64,000 nucleotides of DNA, from NCBI GenBank assembly GCA_050084515.1, contig CM114271.1, positions 37,200,001-37,264,000 of the forward strand. Reading direction: 5' to 3'. Every line of letters starts with the position of its first letter. Within the stretch, counting starts at the first letter, position 1. Shown in pieces: positions 49,141 to 61,020 of this stretch. The DNA is from Blasia pusilla. Taxonomy: Eukaryota > Marchantiophyta > Marchantiopsida > Blasiales. Position numbers and translations under genes: made by a program. Under the pieces are notes generated by a model. That model made no database searches. It was not told the DNA's origin and was given only the letters and a program-made list of their open reading frames with translations.

Positions 49141-49999
49141 GGGAGACAAGGAAGAGTTGGCGAGACATCTCAACCGCTATTACATATAATCTGATGATGA
49201 ATCAGATTGATAGAGTGAGATCATGTTTATATCTTGGTAATATACATAAGTATGAGATTCCTGTGAATCCATAGGTTTGGTGGGATATCACCCAATTTTT
49301 ATAAAAATAAAAATAAAAATCTTGAAAGTGGCTAATTTGTATTATCTAATGGACAAATACTGCACCCATGCAGGAAAGTTGAATGCATGTTTTTGGAAGA
49401 AGTTCTATTGATGGTAATTTGAAGATTAAGAGTTCACTTGGGTTCAGAAAAAAAATTTCAACTTCATTCTTCATTGATCCTCACTATTATGAGTATTGGG
49501 TAACTTAGGAGACTTGTGAATGTGAGCCACTTATGAAAGTTATTCATGAATTGAGTTCATGAAACATCGCAAAGTTTTCTCTAGGATTATCCTTGGATAA
49601 GGTGGAAAGTACGATGACAGAGAGGTTTGTTTGATAAAAAAAATATTATTGTATTTTTAAAAAAAAATGTTTTCATATTTAGGATTTATATTTATATTTA
49701 AAAAGGAGATTCAATTTATTATTTTACAAAATAATTATTGTCCCAAAATTCTATTTTGAGATTTTTCCCCATGGACCTATATTAAATTGAAAAGTAGAAT
49801 GAGGGAATTTTTTATAATCATAACAATGTTATAAATTATTTGAAAGTTATAAATTAAAGATTTGAAATTTTTGATTTCATATTTTGGGAATATGTAGTAT
49901 GACAAAAGACCTCAAACTCTATTCATACAATACGAAATAATAGTGGTATAGTACGACAAAATAACAATATGGTTAAATTTTTGTACCTTGACTAACATT
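49141..49999. other. AT-rich stretch, no supported gene
   Basis: A short AAAATAAAAATAAAAAT run near 49302-49320 and nothing else recognisable. Confidence 0.5.
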
Positions 50000-50404
50000 A
50001 AAATGGGGAAAGAAAAAAAAATCAAAGACAGACGAGAATATTTGCATTCATTACTTATTATTGAGTAGTTTTTAAATTTTTTATTATAAGAGATGATCTT
50101 AGGTGTATCATTAGAGAAGTGGGATAATAAGACAAAATATAAAATTTGTATAAGATCATCCCTTAATTAATATTTGGTAGCAAGGGAAAATTAATTTTAA
50201 TGGAGAATGAGTAGATATTGTCGAAATTTTATGGAACGGGGGAATTATGTAAGGGATTAGCCAATCATGTAAATTTTAATTTTGGAATGGAATTTGTTAG
50301 AAGAGCGAAATGCTTTTACTCCTCTAAGATTTTAGAAAAAAAATATCGATCTAGAAAAATCTCACTTTTAAAAATAATTATATTAATTCACATTGGGATA
50401 CATG
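50000..50404 (+). repeat. AT-rich dispersed repeat family, copy 4
   Basis: Shares with 3560-3740 the blocks ATTTTATGGAA-GG, AAGGGATTAGCCAATCAT / AAGGGATTGGCATATCAT and ACTCTTCTAAGATTTTAG-like phrases. It abuts the satellite array. Confidence 0.6.
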
Positions 50405-53395
50405 CAAAAGAAATGTGAAAAAAAACGTCTTTCTAGTTTCCATCTTGTGCAAGGATATCATCTTGAGTTCAAATTTGGTATCCTTGCTCTTCATGGTCTA
50501 TGTAGCTCTCTTGCAAAGTTTCAGGAAAAAATGAGTTAAAACCAAGAGTTCCAAAATATTTAAGTCATTTTTGGACCCGTGCCATTAACCCTTCTATGAG
50601 GAAAGGGTCTTTCCATTTTCCATCTTGAGCAAGGATCTCGTCTAGAGCTCAAATTTGGTATCCTTTTTTCTTCATGGTCTATGTAGCTCTCTTGCAAAAT
50701 TTAAAGCTAAGACCAAGAGGTCAACATTTTTAAAGTCATTTTGGACCCGTGCCATTAATCCTTATATGAAACAAGTGTGTTTACATTTTCCATCTTGTGC
50801 ATGGATCTAATCTTGAGCGTAAACTTGGTACACTTGCTTGCCATGGTTGTGTAGCTCTCTTGCAGAGAACAAGAGGTCAACAAATATTTAAGTCATCTTG
50901 GTACCGCCACCATTCAACCTTCTATTAAAAAAGGGTCTTTCTATTTTCCATCATATCCACGAATCTCATTTTTAAATAAATTTTGATACACTTGCTCCTC
51001 TATGTAGCTCTTTTCCAAAGTTTCAAGAAAAATAGAGGTAAGACCAAGAGATCAAAATTGCCATTTTTGGACCCTCGCCATTAAACCTTCTATGAAAAAT
51101 AGGTCTTTCCATTTTTTTATCTTGTGTAAATATATTATCTTGATCTGGAAATTTTTTCCCTTGCTCTTCATGGTCTACGTAGCTCTCATGCAAATTTTTA
51201 AGCAAAATGGAGCTAAGACCAAGAGGCCAACAAATTTGAAGTCATTTTTTGACGCACACCATTAAACCTTCTATGAAAAAAGGGTCTTTTCATTTTCCAT
51301 CTTGTGCAAGGATATCATTTTGAGCTGAAGTTTAGTACACTTGCTTCTTATGGTCTATAGCGCTATCTCAAAAAATTTCAAGCAAAATGGAGCTAAACCC
51401 AAGAGTTCAAAATTATTTAAGTCATTTTTGGACTCGTGCCATTATATCTTCAATGAAAAAAGGGTCTTTCCATCTTACATATTTTGTAGCTCTTGCAAAG
51501 ATTCGAGAAAAATGGAGCTAAGACCAAGAGGTCAAAATATTTAAGTCATTTTTGGGCCCCTGCCATTAAACCTTTTATGAAGAAAAGGTCTTTCCATTTT
51601 TCATCTTATGCAAGGATCTCACCTTGGTTTGAATTTGAGTACACTTGCTCCCCATCGTCTATACAACTCTCTTCCAAATTTTAAAGCAACAAGTAGATAA
51701 GACAAAATCCCTCCAAAATATTTAAGTCATTTTTGGGCCCACACAATTAAACCTTGTATGAAAAAAGTGTGCTTCCATTTTCCATCTTGTGCAAGGATAT
51801 CATCTTGAAATGAAAGATGGTTCCCTCGCTCTTCCTAGTCTTTGTAGCTCTCTTGAAAAGTCTCAAGAAAAGTGGAGCTAAGACCAAGAGGTAAATTTTT
51901 TTGGTCATTTTTTGAAGCAACCGTTAAACCTCTTATTGAAAAAGGATCTTTCCATTTTCCATCTTGTGCAAGGATATCATCTTGAGCTGAATTTTGGTAC
52001 ACTTTCTTCTGATGGTCTAGGTAGCTCTCTTACAAATTTTCAAGAAAAATGGACCTAAGACCAAATGGTGAGAAGTGTTTAAGTCCTTTTTGGACCCGCG
52101 CCATTAAACCTTTAATGAAAAAAGGATCTTTCCATTTTCCATTTTGTGCAGGGATCTTATCTTGAGTAGGAACTTAATGCATTTTCTCCCCGGTTTCTAT
52201 GTAGTTATCTCGCAAAGTTTCAAGGAAAATGGAGCTAAGACAAAGAGGACAGTACTGTTTAAGTCATTTTTGGACCCATGTCATTAAACCTTTTATGAAA
52301 AAGGGTCTTTCCATTTTCCATCTTGTGCAAGGAAATCACTATGAGCTGAAATCTGGTGACCTTTGTCTTCACGGTCTTTTTAGCTCTCTTGCAAAGTTTC
52401 AAGAAAAAAGGAGCTAAGACCAAGAGGTCAACAATATTTAAGTTATTTTTGGATCGGCATCATTAAACGTTATATGAAAAAAGGATGTTCCGATTTTCCA
52501 TCTTGTAAAAGGATATCATCTTGAGCTAAAATTTTCTACCCTTTCTCTTTATGGTCTATTTAGATCTCTTGCAAAGTTTCAAGAAAAATGGAACTAAGAT
52601 TAAAAGCTCGAAATTTTGTAAGTCAATTTTGGACCTACGCCATTAAACCTTCTATGAAAAAAAGATCTTTCCATTTTCCATCTTGTCCAAGGATCTCATC
52701 TTGAGCTTAATTTTGTTCCTTTTCTTCTCATAGTCTATGTAGCTCGCTTGTAAAGTTTTAAGAAAAATGGAGCTAAGACCAAGAGATAAAAAATGTTGAA
52801 GTCATTTTTGGGCCAACGCCATTAAACCTTCTATGGGAAAAGGATATTTCTATTTTCCATCTTGTGCGAGGATCTCATCTTGAGCTTAAATTTTGTACAC
52901 TTACTTGCCATGGTATGTGCAGCTCTTTTGCAAAGTTTCAAGTGAAATGGAGTAAAAAAAAAAAGCTAAGAAATTGTTATGTCATTTTTGGACCGACACC
53001 ATTAAACCTCTCATTGTAAAAGGATCTTTTCATTTTCCATTTGGTTCATGGATCTCATCTTTAGCTAAAATTTGGTACACTTGATCCTCAAGATCTAGGT
53101 AGATGTATTGCAAAGTTTCAAGAAAAATGGAGTCCTGAAAAAAAACTCAAAAATTGATAAGTCATTTCTAGACCAACTAATAAACCTTCAATGAAAAACA
53201 AGGTCTTTCCATTTTCTATCATTTTTGAGAATTTCATCTTTGGAAGAAATTTGGTGCACTTGATTGGGAGGGTGTATTTGGTTGTCTTGCAAAATTTCTA
53301 GCAAAATAGGGTGGTGACCAAGAGTTGAAAAGTGTTTAAGTCAATTTTGAACCCGCGCTGTAAATCTTCTCTCAATAAGACAACCCTTTCAATTT
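50405..53395 (+). repeat. Satellite array, ~180-bp unit, about 17 copies
   Basis: The unit contains TTTCCATTTTCCATCTTGTG, CAAGGATCTCATCTTGAGC, CATGGTCTATGTAGCTCTCT, TTTCAAGAAAAATGGAGCTA and TTAAGTCATTTTTGGACCCG, then CCATTAAACCTTCTATGAAA. Successive TTCCATTTTCC landmarks fall at about 50431, 50611, 50781, 50939, 51108, 51288, 51468, 51591, 51771, 51948, 52127, 52308, 52489, 52667, 52846, 53027 and 53210. Most steps are 177-183 bp. Four of the first seven steps are shorter, including one of about 123. Units carry many private substitutions, so the array is old or poorly homogenised. It has no conserved open frame. Confidence 0.95.
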
Positions 53396-54256
53396 GACCA
53401 TAAATGTTAAATATTGATTTATTAGCGATAATGTTATAAAAATGAATGTCTATAAAAAGATATTCTCACAATACTCTTTACAAAATAAGTTTGCTACAAC
53501 TATTTACTAATCTATTTCAGTAAAGTCATCAATCACTCTACTACTCTAGGTCTATGGTTGGGTCGGGTGGGTTAAGATGTAGGCAGTAATTTGGCGGTTC
53601 AAGAGTTCAAGAGTTCCAAAGATTTCTTATTGCAATTTTTTCATCATTCGAGGAAAAGTATGAACTATCCATGCCATTATTGATAGGTTGAGAGTTTGGA
53701 ACAATAGGTATGGAGAACCTCGTTATCATCAGGCTCATCTACTGAGTACACTCTCTCAACATTCAAAGATTGTGAAGGAGAATCCCTTAGTGCCGACTAG
53801 ACTCAGTGGAATAATTATGAATTCTTATTGGTGCGACAATCTAAGGGTCATAGGTTGTGTTAGCAGAAGTGTTGGATAGATTTACTTGAATTGAAGTCCT
53901 CCGTTGTTGCTCTTCCTTGTGCTCTCCAATCCAATTTTACATTACAAAATCATCTTTGTCTCTTCCATAAGGGCTAAACCTCGGTTGACATTTAGGCCCC
54001 TCGGAATCAAAGTTTTCAATGTCGTCGATATGAGTAACCCTCCTCCCTTTGGTGCCACATATTCCACATAACACATCCTCATCCACATCCTCTAGGTCCT
54101 TATCTTGCAAGTTGAGGTTATCTTCATGATTACCATCATGGTTTCTTGCATGTAAGCTTTACTCACAATCTTTCCAACTTTTTCTTGTCCATCCCATTTA
54201 TAGTAGTATTGCTCGTACAATAGTGCTCGTCTTCATTTCCACAAAACACCCTTGTC
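53396..54256. other. Stretch between satellite and hAT relic
   Basis: The minus-strand sequence at 54000-54250 has protein-like phrases in another frame (YEQYYYKWDGQEKVGK) that probably continue the hAT protein after a frameshift or intron. The rest (53400-53950) is unassigned. Confidence 0.5.
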
Positions 54257-54694
54257 TCAAAACCTTGAGTTTGTGTAGATGTACATCAAATCCCTGGCAC
54301 ACTTGTTGGTCAATTTATTCATGTGCTTATTGTGGATAAAATCATAACTATTCCAATTTCTCTCCGTTGAAGAGGAAGAAACCATTTGTGCTAATATGGA
54401 CTTAGCCATATAGCCCAATATTGGGGCACCTTGACCGTGCATGCTCCACCAATCAGAGGGGCTAAATAAATCAACAAATTCCCTACCAGACTCATCCACA
54501 AATAATTCCCGATGGTTCACAATGTTGCCCAACTCTCGCAAACAAGTATCTACATAAGAATTAGCCTTGGTGATATTGAGGCCATACGCCCCCTTTGCAT
54601 AAAGTCTCAAATATTGTTTGAAATATCTCATGCACTCAAAATTTGAAGTGACATTTTGAATACTATCAAAAATATTGTAAGGGGCGAGAATGTA
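54257..54694 (-). pseudogene. hAT transposase, C-terminal dimerisation domain relic
   Basis: The minus-strand frame is open from about 54694 (no start codon) to the stop at 54257. It contains LYAKGAYGLNITKANSYVD, DWWSMHGQGAPILGYMAKS, SSSSTERNWNSYDFIHNK, then LTNKCARDLMYIYTNSRF. The pattern W-G-P-L-A-IL-Q--SSSSTERNWS--IH---N-L-----LM-I--N is the signature of the hAT C-terminal dimerisation region. The catalytic and DNA-binding parts are missing, so it is inactive. It is upstream-truncated at the inverted repeat beginning at 54695. Confidence 0.85.
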
Positions 54695-55112
54695 TAGTTA
54701 GGAATTTTGGAGTTCAATATTATGAAGAAGAGATTTCCTCGACACTATCATTCGAGATTCATGTCGTGAGAGAATGAAGAGTGTATATAATAATTCTGTT
54801 TTGAAAAAGAATAACTTCTTAGTGAGTTCACCTTGCATCAACCACGTCTGCCGTAACTCAAAGGTTCTCCCTTACTAAAAAAAAATCTCTCTACACCACA
54901 ACATTATCGTGTCGAGAGTCTTTCTTCATGTAAGGGCGGACTTTCTAGTTGCAACAGACATGGTTGATGCAAGTCAAACTTTGTAAGAAGTTCTCTTTTT
55001 TCAGAACATAATTATTATTTAAACCCTCCATTCTCTCAAGATAGGAATCACGAATGGTAGTGCCGAGGCGATCACTTCCTTGTAACATGGAACCCCAAAA
55101 TTCCTAACTATG
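54695..55112. repeat. Long imperfect inverted repeat, arms ~205 bp
   Basis: The left arm (54695-54903) and right arm (about 54905-55112) are reverse complements with roughly 20-25% divergence and almost no spacer. Both carry the kinase-family fragment whose plus-strand counterpart is at 45731-45935. The arms encode the VRNFGV-YYEEE / VRNFGVPCYKEVIASALPF phrases in opposite directions. Confidence 0.85.
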
Positions 55113-55745
55113 AAGTCCTTGTAAACTACTTTACATTTGTACACAAGGAAAATAGCACAACTAGTGTTTAATCATACTCGAGCAAGCCTGTTGATGTCCA
55201 TGGATTGCTATATAAGGACATACAAAGAACAATCCCATGTCCTTGCGTATGAGACTATAGGAAGAATCACCAATTCATGAATGCCTTCCCAAAGTGATAA
55301 ACTAGATAGCGAGTGAACCACTGCCTATCTACAAAGAAAATCTTGACGTGATACGGGTTAAGGAAAGGAAAATGGGGCACAACTCGTGCTCCATTCCTAT
55401 CCATACTTGACAAACATCCTCTAGTCTCTTCTAGAATGGGGTTTGGCGGAGTTGCTATCCCAAGAGGGGGTAATCCAATATCATTGGGAAAATAACAAGC
55501 TAAACCATCCACTATTTCTAGTAAGACTAAACTTCCTAAGTTGACAAGTCTCTTATCTCCACACATACCACACTCTAGAATCCTCTCAAAGACTAGACCA
55601 TGGTCAAGCTAGTCTCCCAAGAGTGACCCTAAAGAGGTTTAAACATGGGAATTTAATTTTCCTAGGCTAATTTATTTAATACTAATAAAACTCTTTCTAA
55701 TACTTAATGATAGAGGAGTTTATTAGTGGGTGATTTTACTATATG
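54905..55745 (-). pseudogene. Second copy of the kinase-like gene segment
   Basis: The minus strand repeats 44640-45935 with an internal deletion (between the AGCCTAGGAAAAT block and the GGGAGA-AACTTGACC block). The frame at 55267-55566 gives MCGDKRLVNLGSLVLLE and ARVVPHFPFLNPYHVK, then WFTRYLVYHFGKAFMNW, the same protein segment as 45300-45560 in the kinase-like relic. Further on it reads KDFIVRNFGVPCYKEVIASA. This open copy shows that the segment was once translated. There is no catalytic loop in this copy. Confidence 0.7.
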
Positions 55746-55769
55746 ATAACATGCCAGACCCACACTTAG

Positions 55770-56279
55770 CCGGCGAGGTTTGAGATATGTCCACCCACAA
55801 CCCGCTATTAGCCTGCACATCCACACTCAGTCCGCACCAGGCCCGCCCTACATCCGTACACCTGCGCTAAGGCCTCACTTAGCCATGAGCCCCATGATAG
55901 GCCCACTTGCCCAACTCGACCTCATCTCACAAGCCCCCGCAAGGCTTGCCATCAGCCGGCCAGGCTCGTGCCCCTAGAAGGCCGTCCATGAGCCCGCGAT
56001 AGCCTGCTTGGCCCGCCTTGAGACCACAAGCTATGCAGGGAAGCCCGCCCTCAGACCGCATCAGGCTCGCCCTCAGCCCGCATCACGCCAATGGCTTGCC
56101 TTTAGCCCGCACCCTTCATCTGAGCCAAAACTTGTTCTCACGCGCAGAGCCAACGTGGTCAACATGGATGCCGAAAAAAATGAGGTCGGAGACCGATTTT
56201 CCATATTCATGGACATTTTCCAAACAAGTCCTTCTGATGGAATGACTTGTCCATTTATGTGCAACCTTGTCTACCACCT
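55770..56279 (+). mobile_element. hAT-type MITE with GC-rich core, left end eroded
   Basis: The right end ATTTATGTGCAACCTTG (to 56279) matches the family terminus, preceded by GATGGAATGACTTGTCC. The core (55780-56110) consists of degenerate repeats of AGCCCGC / CAGGCTCGCC words, as in the 22445 and 41533 copies. The left end near 55770 (GGCGAGGTTTGAGATATGTC) is only weakly like the family start. Open frames here (Ala/Arg/Pro-rich) are compositional. Confidence 0.5.
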
Positions 56280-57093
56280 CCTCACCAACCATCTGTTAAT
56301 GAGAGATTTCCTTCTCTGTACGGTTCATAACGTGGTGGCCAATTGGAATACCTCTGTTGGTCCCACTTCCATAGCTGAAAAGTCCATGGCAAAAAACAAT
56401 ATGGCATGGCTCATCCTAGTGGCCACCTCCAATAACATGGTTGATATTGGCTTTTCCTGAGCCAACATAAGTGTCTCTTCTCCAACTCCTTGTGACATCC
56501 ACGTACCGGTCCCACTTGTTGATCGGTACGTCGATGTCATAAGGTATATGGTATGTCTAAGCACCATATATACATCGATGGTGTGAAGAGCATCTCACAA
56601 CCTGAACAACGGGGGAACTTTGGCATGTCGCCTTGAGGTCTAGTCCTATGGATCTAAGTGAAGTTATGAACCCCACTATGGCTCGGTCTCTCTCGTAGCA
56701 TCCCTAGTCACCACCACAATAGCCTCCGCCATAGTTGTACTACACATAAATCTCAAACCAATGTTATCCTACCTTGTATCCTGATACGACATGGAGGCTA
56801 GAGTTAAAGTATCTACTCTCGGCTCCATATGCATGATTGGATACATCATCAATATAGTTGCAATTCTTGGCTCCAATTCATCGATGTGAGTGAGGAGCGT
56901 TGCATAAGGGGCACATCCTTGATATCCTCTAACTAGTAATGGAGCTCTACCACCATGGTTGTCAATTCCTTAATCTCCATCAAATCTCTTGCCCTAGGCC
57001 CTCAACCTACCATTAGACGTACCTCTCAACAAAGATTAAAACACATATCTCTTGTGTGATCTTATAGGTGACAATGATCACACTCACTACAAC
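56280..57093. other. Unassigned stretch with a 15-bp inverted repeat
   Basis: GACATCCACGTACCG (56494-56508) and CGGTACGTCGATGTC (56524-56538) pair at 14 of 15 positions around a 15-nt loop. Minus-strand traces such as THIDELEPRIATILMMYP near 56800-56900 look protein-like and may be gag-like, but I cannot name them. Confidence 0.4.
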
Positions 57094-57421
57094 CAAGGTT
57101 GCATATGGACAAAGTTCGTATCCACACACATGTCCATGTTTTTGGACTAACGTTGGTCTTATATTTTCACTTGACCATATGGGCCCCATCTCCCCCTACT
57201 TTCTCATCCCCCAACTTGCCTTTGTAATCCCCACTTTCTCGTTTCTTCCTCCTCCCACCTCCACTCCCTCCCCTTTTATTGACGTGCCCGCCCTTGCCCT
57301 CCCTTCCATCATGAACTATAAAGGTGGCCCCCCCTTTTCCAATTCATGTCCTTGGATATGTCCCAACTTGTCTACCCATTTCCGTCCTAAGGATGAACTT
57401 TACCATTTTTGTGCAACCATG
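57094..57421 (+). mobile_element. hAT-type MITE, 328 bp, with target duplication
   Basis: It starts CAAGGTTGCATATGGACAAA and ends TTTTTGTGCAACCATG. The flanking 8-mers ACTACAAC (57086-57093) and TCTGCAAC (57422-57429) agree at 6 of 8 positions. The interior follows the family order (GGGCCCCATC, CT-rich core, TTCCATCATGAACTATAA, CTTGTCTACC). The 126-codon open frame spanning it is not a gene. Confidence 0.7.
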
Positions 57422-57429
57422 TCTGCAAC

Positions 57430-57989
57430 TATGGTAGGGCCATTCTAGGTGGCTCCTAAGTAATTGAAGGTGCTCTCAATCCTCTACCATGATGTGGGCA
57501 CTCTTTTTACGTATAGGATCCACCACGTGTGCAACCTGGCCAACGCTAGTCTTTTTTGGCCAACATATGTTGGTATGGGTCGTTTCCTAATGGGCTCTTG
57601 ATATCCGCAATGCTCTCTTGGCATAGAGACTTGTTGTCGTGGTAATGGTGCATGTTGGGGCAACTATGGGGCTCACAATATCCTTGGATCTGTCAACTCT
57701 CGTGGGAATCATGTAGTTACAATTTTCTTCTCACTTAATGTTAATCTCAATTTGCTCAGAAAAATCGGAGACTCCCTTCAAGTCTATGACCACCACATTT
57801 TGAAACTACCACCCTAAGTCAATGATGCCTACAACACCTAAGAAACGACGCATGCCCATATGGCTCATGTCATGTACCTCCCCCAACGTAAGATTATCTC
57901 CATGCGTGATCTCGTTACTAGACCCACTAGCCAATGATGGCTATGGATGGAAGTCAGGGTAGTTCCTCACTAAGAACCCCTCGGTACCT
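57430..57989. other. Region beyond the Copia RNase H, no LTR recognised
   Basis: This is where the 3' end of the minus-strand Copia element should lie. No polypurine tract or LTR could be identified with confidence. Confidence 0.4.
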
Positions 57990-60900
57990 CACTCCACTCC
58001 ACACTTATCCTATGTTGGACAATAGACTAAATTCAAAACCTCTCTCTCGATCAACTCACGAGCAAAATGATACTCAATCTCTATGTGCTTCGTACGAGCA
58101 TGAAATACAAGATTATGTGCTATGGCAATGCAACTTTGATGATCATACCACATTACAATATCACTTTCAGGTGCTTCTCATATATTCTCCAATATCCATC
58201 TCAACCATACAACTTCACAAGAAGCATAACAAGTTGCCTTGTACTCTGCCTCGGTAGAAGAAAGAGCCACTGTAGGTTGGTCCTTGCTTACCACACCTGA
58301 TCCTACCAAGAAATAATAACCCAAAATTTTTCTCCGAGAATCTGAGTCACCTGCCCAATTTGAGTCACAAAAGACTGTCATTTTCGTCCCTGCTCCATAT
58401 GTCATGTCGTAGTCGATAGTGCCTTTGATGTTCTTCAACACAAGTATCCCAACCTTCCAATGATTCTCATGAGGCTTAGTTGAGAACCTACTCAACACTC
58501 CCACAACGAAGTGATGTTTGGTCTTGTGTTGCACAAAAATATAAAACTTCCCATAAGCTTTCTTTACAACTTTTCATCTACCAATGGTGAAACATCCTCC
58601 ATTGAGAGTTTCAAATCTACCTCCATTGGCGAGACCACTGCGTTACACTCGTTCATCCCGAATACCTTCAAGATTTCTCTAGCATACTTTTGTTGAGAGA
58701 GAAAAATAAAATCTGACTGTTGCCAAATTTCTAGCCGTATAAAATAGTCCAAAAGACCTAAATTTGACATTTCAAACTCAGATTTCATCATTTCCTTCAT
58801 TTCTTCTATTTTCTTAGTGTGGTGTCCTGTGATGATCATATCATCCACATATAGGACTATCAACATATACATCCCATCTTTGCAAAACACACAAAAATTT
58901 GCTTATGACGGACTCTTGATGAGACTCCTTTCTCGGAAAAATGTATCTATTCTTTGATTCTATACCCTTGGGGCTTGCTTCAACCCATACAATGCTCGCT
59001 CAAGCAAACATACTTTCTCTTCTCATCCAAGTGTCTCTGAACTTGGTGGTTGAGATACATGCACCTCATCCTTAAGACTCTCGTTCATAAATACGGACTT
59101 CACATCATATTGGTATACATGCCAACGTCTTGTTCCTGCCATCGCTAGAATATTTTGAATGGTTTTCATCCTTGCAGTATGAGCAAAAATCTCATAGTAA
59201 TAAAAATATTTGGTCTGTGAACATCCTTGTGCAACCAACCTCGCTTTGAGTTTACCCAATATACCGTTCGACTTGTACTTGGTCTTGTACATCCACTTGG
59301 TGCCAATTATCTTCCAGTCCTTTTGGCTTCTCAACCAAAGTCCAAGTTTCATTTTTTTGAATAGCTTCCATCTCTGTCTGCATGGCCTCTCTCCATTGAG
59401 GATGAGCAAAGGCCTCATCCAAGCCTGATGGCTATTCCACCTTCGAGACCTCTATCATCAAGGCCATGTTGACGAGATGTGCAAAAGCTTTATTTTGCTC
59501 CTCTAGTGTCTTGGATCTCCTTGGATGTGTAGCAACTTCTTCAGTTGCTGGTGGATCCTTACCATCTAAGAGCTTCTTTATCCACTTAGGTTATGACGAC
59601 TGTAGTGGAAGAGCAGACTGCTCTTCCACTACTGCAGACTCATGATTACAAAAAGCAGTCTGCTCTTTGTAATCATCACCAAATTCTTCTTCTTAATGAT
59701 CCGATGTAAACATTGATGGTGTGCTCTGGTGGATTATCTCTTCGTTTGATGATAATATGGACGGACCACTGATATCCGCCACTTGACAAGGCTGTTCCTA
59801 GAACACCACATCAAGACTCACAAGCATCTTCTTTGCCTCAGGATACCTAAGGCGATAAGCTTTAGACTCATCGCTGTATCCCATAAAGATCATTTCCTCC
59901 TCTTGGACTCCAACTTGGTCATGGATGCTTCAGGAATATGTACAAAGCACTCACTACCAAAGATCTTAAAGTGTTGGATTAATGGTACCTTACCTGAGTA
60001 TGCTTGATGAGGAGTCATGCCTTGGACTGACTTGATAGTATTTCTATTTAGAATGTAAACGGAAGTATTAACAGCTTCAACCCATAACTATTATGTCAAA
60101 CCTTTTGCTTTCATCATATATCTTGCCATCTCCACCACTGTACAATTTTGACGCCCAAAAATTTCATTTTTTTGTGATGTATGTGTCGTGGTTAATTTTC
60201 GCTTGATTCTATGCTCCCCCAAATGTTTGTTGAATTATGTTGATAAGAATTATCCTCCTTGATCAGTGCGAAGCTTCTATAGCTTATTTCCTGTCTTATT
60301 CTCAACCAACTTGTTACTTTAAATTTTCCAAAAGCACTTGCCTTATCACGAAGGAAATACACCCACATCTTCCTACTATAATTGTTGACAACTAAAAAAA
60401 AGTAGGAAGAACCATCTAATGCCACTATTTTCATTTTTCCACACAGATAAGCATGTATCAAATGTAGAGGAGCCTTTGCTCTATTTATGGAATGGTTGTC
60501 GGTGTTGCTTGTCCATCATACAAGCTTTATATGTATTTGACACTCCATAAATTGTTGGTAAATCAACAACCCTGCCAAATTTATGCATATCACTCAGTAA
60601 GGGAAAGCTTAGGTGACCAAATCTTTCATGCCACAACTTACTGCTACCAAGATTTGTACCTACATTTATCGTGAAAGCATAGAACTCGTAGATATTTCCA
60701 TGCCGTACACCTTCACCCACTACTTTCTCATTGGCATCCTCAATGATAACTCCGGATTTCTTGAAAAAATATCGCAATCACATAATACTGCTACTGAAAG
60801 TAAATTGCGCTTCAACTTTGGTAAGTACAATACAAGAGTTAATTTCTTTTCATCTCCTTTTTGTAAGACTAAAGAATTTTTGCCTTTTCCTTATATGTGG

Positions 60901-61020
60901 AACTTTTCATTGTTCCCAACAATGGGCTCCTGCAAAGGTTGTAAGGAGCTATACCAATCCTTATGATTGGTCATATGCCTAGATGCTCCACTATCGAGCA
61001 CCTATGCATCTTCACTCTTT
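57990..61020 (-). mobile_element. Copia (Ty1) retrotransposon pol relic
   Basis: Minus-strand domains in the Copia order protease, GAG-pre-integrase, integrase, reverse transcriptase, RNase H. Protease: LDSGASRHMTNH near 60995. GAG-pre-integrase: KLWHERFGHLSFPLLSDMHK in 60481-60777. Integrase core traces: SSYFFLVVNNYSRKMWVYFL in 60192-60461. Reverse transcriptase: IIGTKWMYKTK and LKARLVAQGCSQ and YDVKSVFMNESL in 59023-59418, then LIVLYVDDMIITGHH (YVDD) in 58564-58890. RNase H: CDSNWAGDSDSRRKILGYYF and ALSSTEAEY in 58178-58534, then KHIEIEYHFARELIERE near 58030-58080. Frames are broken by stops and shifts. No capsid/zinc knuckle or flanking LTRs were recognised. The element is inactive. Confidence 0.9.
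59602..59676. repeat. Two adjacent palindromes with related centres
   Basis: The arms 59602-59616 / 59618-59632 are perfectly complementary around one A. The arms 59642-59658 / 59660-59676 pair at 16 of 17 positions around one T. Both share the centre GCAG-N-CTGCTCTT. They lie in the linker between integrase and reverse transcriptase of the Copia relic. Confidence 0.9.

Noticed and set aside
50405-53395. CRISPR-like array
   Set aside because: Units of ~180 bp are contiguous tandem copies with no short conserved repeat alternating with unique spacers. This is a satellite.
55780-56110. Possible proline/alanine-rich structural protein
   Set aside because: It is open in more than one frame, degenerate-repeat driven, and shares its repeat words with two other MITE cores.
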